Shown here piece after piece: positions 13,569 through 24,831 of a DNA stretch of 64,000 bases; within the stretch, counting starts at the first letter, position 1; each line of letters begins with the position of its first letter. This stretch comes from Adineta vaga (taxonomy: Eukaryota; Rotifera), in assembly GCA_021613535.1 (NCBI GenBank), contig CP075495.1, positions 8,866,001 to 8,930,000 of the forward strand. The letters run 5' to 3'. The translations under genes were made by a program, and so were the position numbers. Under the pieces are notes generated by a model, which saw only the letters and a list, made by a program, of their open reading frames with translations, ran no database searches and was not told the origin of the DNA.

Positions 13569-14033
13569 ATAAAGAAATAATGTTTGATAATATACTTATA
13601 TATATACCGCTTAAAGAGAAAAAACCCAGCTGAAGAAAAAAGTGCACTGACGTTCGTTTTTCTCTCGATGTAAGAAGAAACAAAACAAAGAACGCAAGAG
13701 AAAAACGGACTAATGTCATAACGACAATTTTTTCGTAATAACATGACTCATACTGATTGGATAAGAAGAAAGATAGTCTTCGACGTTTTCTGTTCGAAGA
13801 TTGTGTAGAATTTTAAACAAGACGATGCAAAGAATTTCTTACGGATAGATTTTTCATAAATGTCAAGAATTATTTCGCAAATTTTTCTTATGAAAGAATG
13901 ACGTAAAGTAAACCGAGCAATGACATCATTAATTCTCTTATTATTCATTTTGATGTATAATTTAACTTGTAGATTGATAATTTTCATGGCTAACGAATAT
14001 GTGTTTTTTTGTCAAGAAAAAGTAGATTTATAT
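13569..14033. other. Intergenic stretch between MPPE1 and DDX60 genes
   Basis: 465 bp upstream of the DDX60 start and downstream of the MPPE1 stop, both genes being on the minus strand. Open frames here (such as 13748-13987, minus) are Lys/Ile-rich and show no domain. The DDX60 promoter should lie here, but no motif is clear. Confidence 0.5.
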
Positions 14034-15563
14034 TCAACGTAGAAGTACAAAAAGTTGCATTAAAGTTCGTCGTGAAAAGAATGAAGTAACAATCAAAAAT
14101 AGAGTTGCAAATATTACATAAAATATATACAAATAGAATGCTAGATATCTTCTTGGTGTTGAAAGAATGGTCACATGAGCAGTTTTACTTTCTAAATAAA
14201 AATTCAACGAATAATGAATTCTATATTTTTCTTTCTATAACATACCACTATCTAATAGAAGAACAACATATCCTACTCGATCAACACCCATTCGATATGA
14301 ACATGTTGGAACTGAGATTTCATATATTAAATTTTTTCCACCTAATTCCAATGTGTAAAATGATCGTGATAGATATTCTTCAGCAAGAATTGTATTCTTC
14401 ATTGCTATTCGATCATGTAATGTAATGGAAAACTAAGAAAGAAGTATAAGATTTATAGTTAATATAATGATATTCATTACATACATGATGACTATCACCT
14501 TTGAGAATAAGATTTGGTTCTAAATCATTGATAAATGGTTTTACAAAACGTGCTGTACGTTTTACTATTGGCCAATGATTTAAAACGAGACGAAATAGTG
14601 CTGTCATCGGATGAGTATGTATTTGTTCCATAATAGTATCACGTTTTCCATCTGTATAAGAATCAAACATATCGATATCTAACTGAAAACGCAAAAAAAA
14701 AGAGAAAGGATAAAAACTATTGAAAAGATAAAAATTACTTTAAGAAATTGAATATCATTTTGATGATATAGAGCAATAGTTCGACCGAAATAATTTCGAA
14801 AACGTTGTCTTAATAATGGTTGTTTATCACCATAATATTCTCCACCAACATCATTATCACCAGGAATAATAATATAACGTTGTTCATGATTTTTATAATC
14901 GAATATAGAATTAAATCGTTCAAAATATCGTTTGAATTCATCATCCGATGCTGATAAACCTTCATCGAATATATCACCCAGAAACAGTACCCAATGTGGT
15001 TTAACATAACTATTTACTTGAGCAAATGTTTTTGCGAGATATCTAAAAATAAAGTTTCATCTTATCATAAATTAATAAAATATCAATGAACAAACATACC
15101 GATCAGCATCACTTCTAGTGATAAAACCAAAGATACCTTCATCTTTTTCACCAATTAATTGAGGATCAGCAACAAGTAGAAGTTTTTCTACACTATGTCT
15201 ACAATGATATAATATTGCTAAGAAGTTCCAAAGTAAGAAAGTTAGTATTTCGCCGTTCTATTATTACCTATAGAATCTATTTTCTCTTACTTTTTAGCTA
15301 TTTCGTTAATATCTGTCCAATGTAGATGTGCCAATTGATAGAATAAACTTTCATTGATAAAAACTACAATCAATCCAATAATAATCAATATTCCCAAATG
15401 TTTGTATTTCCATCGTCGAAATCTTGATAAAATCAAATCATTTTACTATGAATCCATTCGTTTATCGATAAGAAAAGAAAAACGTGTCTCACTTTGAATA
15501 CCAATATGATCGAATATAAAAACTACAAAGTCTAAATGTTAATGATGTATTCAATCGACTCAT
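14034..15563 (-). CDS. MPPE1: Metallophosphoesterase 1 / PGAP5-like GPI-anchor remodelling enzyme
   Basis: Seven exons (15563-15493, 15422-15291, 15198-15100, 15042-14739, 14682-14485, 14432-14246, 14191-14034) give 382 residues; human MPPE1 has 396. PGAP5 removes a side-chain ethanolamine phosphate from the second mannose of GPI anchors, which lets GPI proteins leave the ER. A basic N-terminus leads into a signal-anchor helix (about 33-47). Metal-binding motifs follow in order: DPQLIGE (Asp79), GDIFDEG, PGDNDVGGE, and GDSHH ending at residue 268, then the family motif EISVPT. A second hydrophobic helix lies at about 345-370 near the C-terminus, as in the family. All exon phases close. The 5' neighbour EDRF1 ends only 177 bp upstream. 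The short first exon is chosen on its splice sites alone. Confidence 0.9.
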
Positions 15564-15740
15564 ATTATCTTATAAAACTTTCATTTGCAATCTGTTATCA
15601 TTATATTATCTGTAAATAGATTATACCTTCAAGTTTAAATATATATATAGAAAATAATTAAGACAAAAACAAACAAATGAGAAATATATTAAATTACAGA
15701 CAGAAAAAAACAAAAGAAAAACACGTTTAGTTGATTGAAT

Positions 15741-18700
15741 TTAATCACTGGTATTTTTTTCATAGATTTTCTTTAAACGTTCAATTGCATCGTATAAATC
15801 TCGTGGAAATGTTGATGCTGTATCATTTAATCGTAATGATATACTATACATTTCTTTATAATCTTCATAAAGTAATTTTTTATTAGTTGTCATTTTGAAG
15901 ATTTTAACAATTTCTTTGAGAAATGTTTGAATACGTCCATTTAATATCGCTAATAAACGTTGTGCTTCTTGTGCAAAATTATCATTATAATCATCTGAAT
16001 CTGAACTAGTACGATGTTGATCAATAATACCAACTGTTTCTTGACATTGAAATGATGCTCGTAGACCTTGTTGCGAATATTTTAATCGTGAAGAATTATC
16101 AGTTGCATCTAGAAAATCAAATAGAATTGTTTTCCAAAAGCACAAGAGAAAACAAACTATACGAACTTTGAAGTTCAAAATCAGCTAAAGCAACTTCTTC
16201 AACTAATAAACGAAGATATTCAAGAGGATTATCATGTGGTGAAAATAATTTCAAAGCTTTTTCATAATGTAATGAAGCTAATGAACGTAGATGTTTTCGA
16301 CGAATTTTATTTTCCTTAAGAAGTATATCAAAATATAAAGAGCTGATCAAACAATTCAACATACCTCAGTACGAAAGGCATTATGTAATAGAGATGCTAA
16401 ACGATGATGAATCGTACCAGCTCGATATTTCGCTAGACAATAACGATCAGAAGATGGATGATTAAGATCCGCATCAAGATATTTTAATGCACGTGTCATA
16501 CATTCGATAACTTCTTTTTCAATCTTAAAACAGTAAACAAATAAAAAGATACGATTCGTTTCGTAATCGAAATTACTCAATACTTACATCTTCTTGTGAC
16601 ATAGTACTCAATGGAGCATGATCTTGTAATGATGTTGCCATAGCAAAATAACTATTCGATAATTCCCATGATAATGTTCGATAAACTTCAAATAAATCAG
16701 AACGATGTTCAACTAATTTCAGTCCTCGTAGATAATATTCAAATGATTTATGATAACTTTGTCGTTCTTGTTGAGAAAATTCTTCTCGAATACCATTGAC
16801 AATTGGAGCATAGAATTGTGCATGATATCGCATTAAACGACCGAGATTAGAATTTAACAAGGCAATATTTGAAACATCATGAATCTTTTCAAAAGCTTGT
16901 ATGCCAGTATCGAAACTTTCGAAACTTTTTCGGAACAATTCTGTAATTTCCTGAGAAAAAAAATCAAACAATTAGTTTTCAAAAGTGAAAACACTAAAAT
17001 GAAGAGTTTATAATTATACTTTCGTTGTATCTTGATCATAAGTTTTTAATGCTTGAGCACATCGATTCATCCAATAAACTCCCATTTCATTTCGAACATT
17101 TCCTAAACGTTTTGTTAATAGATAAAAACGTTCTTTTTCTTGATCACCAAGATTACGAACGATATTAATCGCATATTCATATGCATTTGCACTAGCATAT
17201 AGATTACGTTCAATAACTGGTGTTAATTCAAATACCCAAGAAAATTCTATAATGAATATTAGAGAAAAACAAAATATTCAATTGATTAATCAAAACAATA
17301 GAATTTACCAGATGAATTTTCATCGATACCAATTTCATCAATTGTATTTTGAATTTCAATATCAATTTCATTGATAACTTGATATTGTTCACGAAATTTT
17401 TCTATTTCTTCAGTTGATATTATATGTGATAGCATTAAACGACAATCACCTGCGACACTCATTATCAGGGATAATAATTTTCTACATTCAATACTACTAT
17501 TATTTTGATCGATCGATTGAAGTTTCAACTCCGCAGCTTAATTGAAAAGAAAAAACAAAAGTGAATTTCAAAGTGAAGAAATTTCTTCTCTCTTACTATG
17601 ACAATTCAATGCTAAACGAAGATAACGTAAACACGATCCATAATTTTTCTCCTGTTCATATCGATGAACAAGTGCATAATAAGATGATGCTGCCTTATGT
17701 AAAATAATAGCTTTTAAACGTCGATCACCGGTTAGATGATTTTGATTATCGATTAAGAATTTACTACAATTTCGAGTTGATTGATAAGGTAATGGAATAA
17801 TCACTTTGGATTTGTTAATAGTATCGTTCGATGTTTGTTCAGCTTCATCAGAATTTGTTGTTGCTGATTGTGAACGACGATGAATTGCATTACTACGTAG
17901 TGCCTTTAAAAATAAAAATCATCGGATAACAAATGAATACATTAATTATAAAAGTTTTATTTACACCTGAAGATCACTGATTTTATTCGTTTATTTCAAA
18001 TATAGATAAATGATCTAACTATCCCTTCAGCAGATTATCTCAATCGTTCAAAATACTCTCACAACATTCATTAGACATGCTAATTATTGAAGATTAACTT
18101 ACTGCTACTAAATATTTCAATGCTTCTCGAGCTCGTCCATCAAGATTTCCATGTATTGGACCTAATCGTGGTACATCAGGAGTCTTTCGGTAACGATGTT
18201 GTTGTGGTTGTACCAATGATTTAATATCGACACATGCACATGTTACTGAATCTTTATCTCCTTCAAATGATAACTATAAAATAAAATCAATCGATCAACA
18301 AAGAATTCAAACTTCAATTCAAGTTTTCTTACATCATCTTTAAATAATTCTGATTCGAACATTGTTTCATTTCCATTAAAGAACCAATTTTGTTCACTGA
18401 TATTATCATCAATAAATAGATCCGACATCATATATGCAGCTGCACAATAATATTCTGGGAATTTTTCTGGATCAAGCATATCAAGACAATGTTTAAGTAA
18501 CGTACGAATTGTACCAGATTCTTTCAAACGTGTTTCATAGTCTGAATTCAACACTAAATTATGTGCCATTTTATACAGTAGACTAGCAACTGGAAGTGTA
18601 TATGGATTATCATCACGATCTGTTTCACATAAACTTGTTAGATCATATAATTTAACAATATCATCATCAGGACCTGAATATAACGAAAATTTAAAACATA

Positions 18701-20149
18701 AACAGAGATCAATTGATTTACCTTTAAATAACCAATATGTATGTCCTTCTTTTGTTGCATTTGCTTTAAGAAATGATAAAAGATTCGTTGCTAGATCACG
18801 AATAACACTTGGTGGAAATTGACATCCTTCACGATATGGTATGTCCTCTGTCTTCATGATTTCATACGATTGCACAATACCATCGACATGATAACACATA
18901 GCTAATTCTGGTACATTACACATTAAATTATCCAGCCAACAATCAATACCAGTTAGAACGTTAATTGGTTTATTCATATCTCTAGAAAAGTAGAAAATAA
19001 CAAAGGACTTTGATTTTGTTGAATATTTTTGTTTAGTCATAGTACCTTAATCGAAGACTAACAGCTGGATGTTGTTCATCACCAAATATTGGTAAATCTG
19101 ATCCAATTAACATTTTCATATTTTCAAATGTCCAATTAACCGTTCGTTGAAACGGTGATGAAGTAAAATTTGTCTGTTTATTTTCAGTAGTTTCATCTTC
19201 AAGATTATTATTTGCATTAACAAGTTCTTTGATTTGTTGAAGAAGTGCTGCTGCTGTTGGAGTGGTTGTCGTTGTTGGTTTCGATTCATCATTCTCTGAA
19301 TTTGCACGTGTTAATTGTGGAAATTCAACACTAACAAGAGATAAATATTTCATGATAAATGTTGACAAAGAAAACCTATCAATACCTTTGACATAAAAAT
19401 TTAACTAAACGATCTTTTCGTATTAGTTCATCACGAGTTTTATTTTTCTTATAGAAATGTTTAACGGAAATATTACGTAGAATTGTATCAAGAAAAAAAT
19501 CTCGAAACCATGTCCATTCATTCTAAATCAAACAAAAACTCGTAGACAAATATTCTTTTGACTTCTTCTTTCAACCATACTTTTTCCAAATGTAATAAAT
19601 GAGAATGAACATCGAATTCATCCAAAAGGATCGTTCGTCCAAGACGATGTACAATCATTGAAATTTGACTATGCTTATTAAATGGAACTTTTAATAATTT
19701 TTTTATATGCTTTTAGAAAAGAAAGGAAATGCAATTAATTTCTCTTTTGAGATAAGAAATTAACATACCTCTGCATCGGATATCACATCAACTTCACCTA
19801 AACTATCCGTATGTGCATCTGCTGAACGAAAACTAAAAAGAAAAACAATTTGTAATGATTTTAATCGATCTGAATATTATAAACGACGAATTTTTACTGT
19901 ACCTGCCAAATATATCATCATGATTCGTTCTTTGTTGAAGCCAATATGAAAGTAATAAAGCGATTTCATTGTTCCATACAGGTTTTTCGTCAAGATCTAA
20001 AAATAGATTGAGAATATTGAGGCAATTCTCAAACATTCCAGATTAAAATTCGTTTTACCTGTATCTTTATCCAGAAAATTACATTTTATATATGGTACAG
20101 TGGTCGGTGGACTAACTGAAACAAGGCTAGATGATGAAGGTTGCGACAT
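15741..20149 (-). CDS. EDRF1: Erythroid differentiation-related factor 1 homologue
   Basis: Sixteen exons (20149-20059, 19996-19903, 19832-19769, 19709-19581, 19522-19386, 19330-19046, 18981-18722, 18673-18333, 18273-18103, 17903-17597, 17536-17309, 17246-17020, 16950-16588, 16523-16365, 16314-16167, 16108-15741) give 1123 residues; human EDRF1 has about 1240. It is a conserved nuclear protein linked to erythroid gene expression in mammals; its core role outside vertebrates is not settled. Diagnostic stretches are HRLGRTILLDEFDVH, the block around TGIDCWLDNLMCNVPEL, and KEGHTYWLFKG with DIVKLYDLTSLCE. The C-terminal half is helical and TPR-like, with long Leu/Tyr repeats. A 48-bp intron sits inside an otherwise open frame (18721-18674). 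The donor at 16166 is GTTCGT, which the reading frame requires. It lies head-to-head with the NIT2 gene, 226 bp apart. Confidence 0.92.
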
Positions 20150-20375
20150 GATGCAATCGATATTATGAAGGCAATAAAATTTCAAATGGAAAATTCGTTC
20201 GTCTTCTCGAAATAGTTATGGAGAGAAGAGAAGAGAAGAAAAAGGAGACAAGCAGCATGTGTAAGTAAATATGATTCGTACACGTCAAAAACCATACCAA
20301 TAATATTGTTCACTAGATGTCATTAGATGTTTTATCTCGGAAGAAGTGAATTTGTTTTTTTTATTGTTGTGCAAC
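20150..20375. promoter_or_regulatory. Shared upstream region of EDRF1 (-) and NIT2 (+)
   Basis: The start codons are 226 bp apart on opposite strands, so both promoters must lie in or overlap this segment. It contains a purine-rich tract at about 20220-20250 and no clear TATA box. Bidirectional promoter activity is an inference from spacing. Confidence 0.55.
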
Positions 20376-21221
20376 ATGGCGTCAAAATTAAAAGTAGCTT
20401 TAATACAATTTCTTGGTTCACCATCGAAACAACAGAATATAAAACGAGCATGTGAATTAATTCATCAAGCAGCATCGAAAGGTGCACGTCTAGTCGTTCT
20501 TCCTGAAATTTGGAACAGTCCATATGGTGTAAAATATTTTGCTCAATATGCTGAAACAATACCGAATGGTGAAACAATCGAAGCTCTTAGTACATGTGCA
20601 CGACAAGCAAATATTTATCTTGTTGGTGGTTCAATACCTGAACGAGAGGGTGATAAACTTTATAATACATCAACTATTTTTGATCCTAATGGAAATTTAT
20701 TAGGAAAATTTCGTAAAATACATTTATTTGATATTGATATACCTGGTAAAATAACTTTTAAAGAAAGTGATGCTTTATCTCCTGGTCAACAATTATTTAC
20801 ATTTGATATTGATGAAAAATATCGCGTTGGTCTTGCTATTTGTTATGATCTTCGTTTTTCATCTTTGGCATCATTATATGGTAATCGACAATGTCATATG
20901 TTACTTTATCCTGGTGCATTTAATATGACAACAGGTCCTGCTCATTGGGAATTATTATTACGTGCACGTGCATTGGATAATCAAATGTATGTTGCTGGTA
21001 TTAGTCCAGCACATGATGAACAAGCAGAATATAAATCATGGGGACATACAAGTTTAGTTGATCCATGGGGAACAGTTATTAGTACATGTGAATTAAATGA
21101 AGAGATTGTTTATGGAGATATTGATCTTGAACATTTGAATACCATACGAAAACAATTACCGTATTTATCACAACAAAGAAATGATATTTATACGTTGAAT
21201 GAAAAGAAAAATGAAGATTAA
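20376..21221 (+). CDS. NIT2: Omega-amidase NIT2
   Basis: A single open exon of 281 residues; human NIT2 has 276. Omega-amidase hydrolyses alpha-ketoglutaramate and alpha-ketosuccinamate, clearing the keto-acid products of glutamine and asparagine transamination. The nitrilase triad is present: Glu44 in LPEIW, Lys114 in GKFRKIHLFD and Cys156 in LAICYDLRF. The frame is open 10 codons upstream, but the start MASKLKVALIQF matches where the family fold begins. The gene has no intron while nearly every neighbour has several, so it may be a retrocopy or simply an intron-loss case. Its 5' end faces EDRF1. Confidence 0.95.
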   Translation: MASKLKVALIQFLGSPSKQQNIKRACELIHQAASKGARLVVLPEIWNSPYGVKYFAQYAETIPNGETIEALSTCARQANIYLVGGSIPEREGDKLYNTSTIFDPNGNLLGKFRKIHLFDIDIPGKITFKESDALSPGQQLFTFDIDEKYRVGLAICYDLRFSSLASLYGNRQCHMLLYPGAFNMTTGPAHWELLLRARALDNQMYVAGISPAHDEQAEYKSWGHTSLVDPWGTVISTCELNEEIVYGDIDLEHLNTIRKQLPYLSQQRNDIYTLNEKKNED

Positions 21222-21470
21222 AAAACTGTTTTGTCTCTTGTTAGTCTTATTCATATCAGAAGTATCTGAGATGTTTATTTTAGATTTCTATCAACCATTT
21301 GCATTATTCATATGTTCGATGTTTTAGATAACGATTCTTAATTGATAACAAGCATTCAAATTTTTTGTCTTTCATTGTAGAATTTTGTTTTTAAATTAAA
21401 TGATTTCATCTATTTTTAAATAAAATATCAAATATTTCACAAGTCTTTCGTTTCTTCTAGATAAACACTT

Positions 21471-23256
21471 ATGGCGGCACCGAATACAGAAACTGAAATG
21501 CGTGATGCTAGTAACGATGAGACAATAGATGTCATTTCAGATAGTTCTATTCCTGGTGGTAATCCACAAACAGAATTAAAGGAAGATTCATCCACCGAAG
21601 GTGTGTATATCATTCTAATAATATATTTCAATAACTCTTAGAAGATATTTAGTTTCACCAAATAATTCAATGGGTATGTGGAATTGTCCTATTCTGAATG
21701 CTCAGTAACCTCTGTACATGAATCTTCTGCTTTGTCTTACCACATAGAGTATCCTTTTCTTTTGACAAAATTAATCTTCAAAATTACTGAAATTTTTCTG
21801 AGCGAAGAAATAGAATGTTACATTAGGGGATAAAAATGACTTTTGAACTATAGATTATAAACACTGCATATCATTGTCTATATTGTTGTTTTTTTAGCAA
21901 AGTTTTGGAATATATTTATCTATGATTTGATTTTAGGTTGTACGACATCAAAAGTAGAACATGAGCGCATGGACACCGATGAAAGTAAGAGAATTGTCTT
22001 TTTTCGTTCGTTAAGGATTATTGATTTCATTCATTTCTAAGACATATCTACAGATAATATGAAGCAAACAAAGATAGATGAGCATTTTTCAGTAGAGAAC
22101 AAGGCTGATACTAAACAATCGAAGACCAAGCAATCATCATCAAAAGTAAAAAGCAATAAATATTCCTCTTTGCATCAGCTATTATTTAATATTTTACAGA
22201 ATAAAAAATACAGTGATGGTGACGATAATGAGAATGATCATAAAAATCGAACGTCTAATCGTGTTACACGCTCATCCACTTCTTTATCTCCACTTCGTAT
22301 GAAGTTTGATGATAGTGATGACGAGGATGATCCACGTTATGCTTCATATTCTCAACGAGATATATCTGAATATCGTAATAATTATCCGAACACACGATCA
22401 AATTCGAAAATAACGGACAATTTAAAGTTCTACACCAATAAAATTCCTTCACATCCGGATGGAGATTATATTGATAATATTCATAAAAATTGGTATGGTG
22501 ATTATAGAAAATTAGAATTTCATCATGGTTATATTCAATGGTTATTTCCTTTACAAGAACGAGGACTAAATTGGTCTGCTGAACCATTACAAAAACATGA
22601 AATTGAATCAATTAAACAAGATTCGAAAGCATTAAAACGAATTTTGAAATCTTATAAAATGATGTGAGAAATTTTGATGGACTTAGAGTTTTGGAAATTA
22701 CTGATGACTATTTCTAGGCTCGACTTCTATGGCTTTGAACTAGTTGATGAAAAAACAGGTGAAATACGTCGTTCATCTGATGATTCTTATAGATCATGTT
22801 TTCGTAATCTTAATACGTCTTCCCATAATTATCTTCGAATAACTGTAAGTATGACACTAAAAAGCAATCATATATAATCATTTATGATCTTCGTTTTTTC
22901 TTCTTCCTCTTCTTTAGCGTATATTAAAATGTTTAGGTGAATTCGATTATGAACATTTGAAATTTCCTTTTCTCGAAAGAATTCTATATGAAAGTATTAT
23001 TGAAGATACTTTATCGAATTGTCTTCGATCATGTAAAGATTATTGGATTGAAACTTTACGTAGCCAAGATGAACGACGAGCTATTCGACGATATGCAAGA
23101 GAATTAATTGACTATCGAAATAAACAAATAACCCCACCATCATCACATCATGCTGAACGACCAGAACCACTACCGCCAACAACAACTACAACAACAACAA
23201 GACCTACAAAATCATCTAAATCCAATGATTCGAATGATGATAATATGACAAATTAG
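21471..23256 (+). CDS. OGFR: OGFR-domain protein (opioid growth factor receptor-like)
   Basis: Five exons (21471-21600, 21937-21984, 22054-22663, 22718-22844, 22918-23256) give 417 residues. The N-terminal 150 residues are acidic, Ser- and Lys-rich and probably disordered. The OGFR conserved region spans about 165-375: LKFYTNKIPSHPDGDYID, WYGDYRKLE, HGYIQWLFPLQERGLNW, LDFYGFELVDEKTGEIRR, HNYLRITRILKCLGEF and RRAIRRYARELI. The tail is Pro/Thr-rich. In vertebrates OGFR is a perinuclear receptor for Met-enkephalin that restrains proliferation; the domain is older than opioid peptides, so ligand binding cannot be assumed here. The start codon and the two short 5' exons rest on splice consensus and phase only. 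An AATAAA at 23326-23331 lies about 70 bp past the stop. Confidence 0.9.
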
Positions 23257-23560
23257 AATTTTACTATCTGTGATAGCACATGTGAACTAGTTTCATAAAC
23301 GTCCAAAAAAAAAGTTTTTTTTGTCAATAAAATATAGTATTTAATTAAGAAAACGAATTAGTAAATAATGCAAAAACAAGCAAACAAATGATTTCTTGAA
23401 TACTCTCTAATTATCTACTGAAACACACATTGAATGACAAGATGAAGAGAAAAAAACAAGCAAACAGAATTTTAACAAACTGCAAACAGATCAGCTGATA
23501 TGGATACGAACGGTTGTTTTCTTTATTGAAGAAAAATTAAATAAATGAATAGAATTTCGT
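23257..23560. other. Convergent intergenic stretch
   Basis: 304 bp between the stops of the OGFR-domain gene (+) and the IGFBP-Kazal-Ig gene (-). It holds the 3' UTRs of both genes; nothing else is visible. Confidence 0.5.
23326..23331 (+). terminator. Polyadenylation signal of the OGFR-domain gene
   Basis: AATAAA 70 bp after the stop codon, preceded by a T-rich run. Confidence 0.55.
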
Positions 23561-24831
23561 TCAAAGTTCACGACCAGCTAAATAACGAGTACAAAGTCGG
23601 TTTTTTTTTATTGAAAATGACAAATAAATTTCAACTTACTTTCAACAGAAACAATACATGATTTTTCGACTTTACCCAAAGTATTGCTAGCAACACATGT
23701 ATAAGTACCTTGATCATTATTTTGTAACGATTGAATTTGAAGCCATGATGTCAAAACGTGAGCATTTGGTCCACCACGAACTAATGTTGAAATGCGATCA
23801 TCATCAGCTAGATTAGATAATCTTCTATTAATTATATTCGATTATGATATAGATTTATTTACTTGGATAGACAATTTGTTTGCCATTCTGTGCTGTATAA
23901 ACCCACTCAACTACCGGTAATGGAACACCAGCAGCTTCACATGTAAGGAATACATTACTTCCTGTTTTGTTAGACACACTGACGGGTGGTAATGTTATTT
24001 CGGGCGCTAAAGGAAATAAAATTTGAAAAACAGAATAGAAGAAGAAATGAATTATATCATGATCATGGTTTTACCTGAATCGCATGGTTTACGTTTGAAA
24101 ACTTTAATAATAGGTTTTTGTTCAATTTTAGCAAGTTTACTTGATTCCATTAAATGACAATAATTACGATAAGTCTTACCATCCGAACTTTTTAAAAGAA
24201 CATAGTTAGAAATCTGTTGTAGTTAGTGATGATTTCAACTTACCCACACATTTCTACCTGATCATTACATTCACATCGGGCTTCACGTGGTGCGCCTCGA
24301 GTATCCGTACGAATGCTAGATATTAGAGAAAAAAAACGTTGTACTTAATATTTTCAGGATGCTTGCAAATTTAACGGTAGACTTTTTTCTTTGAGCTCAA
24401 ATTATCGAACTTGTTCATAAGAATGTACTTTTACTATGAATGTGATATGACTTACTTGCATTGAAGATTTTCACCACATGCTTCATATTGCTTGCTCGAT
24501 GGGATATCGGGATGATTGCATAGTTCACTCTACATGTGAAATAATTATCAACCAATGTTCTCTAAATAGATATTCTACAAACTTCGCGTTGAGCACAAAC
24601 TTGACAACAACCACAACGATCGAGTGTTAATCCGGCAAGACATTCTTTATCCGAGGTCTAAAAAACAAACCAAAGATATTTTTTTTATTCTAAAAGAAAA
24701 ATAATAAGTATTCATTCTACCAATGGACATTTGCTTGGATCGCATGGTTCACATGGCTTAGTTTGTTGAGCAAAAACTATTGAGTAGACGATAGCTAAAG
24801 TAAGTAATGTAAAAAGACGTCGAGTAGCCAT
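23561..24831 (-). CDS. Secreted IGFBP - Kazal - Ig domain protein (IGFBP7/KAZALD1-like)
   Basis: Eight exons (24831-24721, 24657-24583, 24529-24456, 24315-24244, 24187-24075, 24006-23863, 23807-23640, 23577-23561) give 257 residues. A signal peptide (1-21, ending VFA) is followed by a Cys-rich IGFBP N-terminal domain with the signature DRCGCCQVCA, then a Kazal-type domain (ARCECNDQ, CGSDGKTYRNYC) and one I-set Ig domain (LTCEAAGVPLPVVEW ... DQGTYTCVASNTLG). This architecture matches IGFBP-related protein 1 (IGFBP7) and KAZALD1, extracellular modulators of insulin/IGF, activin or matrix signalling. The last exon is inferred: the GTAAGT donor at 23639 is strong and a 62-bp intron leads to a TGA. 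Reading through instead would add about 10 residues before a TAA. Ligand identity cannot be told from sequence. Confidence 0.88.

Noticed and set aside
13748-13987. 79-codon minus-strand frame between MPPE1 and DDX60
   Set aside because: Lys/Ile/Phe-rich as expected from AT-rich DNA; no homology or splice context.
16108-16163. EDRF1 exon 15 ending at the GTATAG donor (16162)
   Set aside because: That donor would place a TGA three codons into the last exon; the GTTCGT donor four bases upstream keeps the frame.
23578-23639. Read-through end of the IGFBP-Kazal-Ig protein
   Set aside because: A GTAAGT donor and a TTATTTAG acceptor 62 bp apart fit the window's intron size better than the read-through end, although both remain possible.
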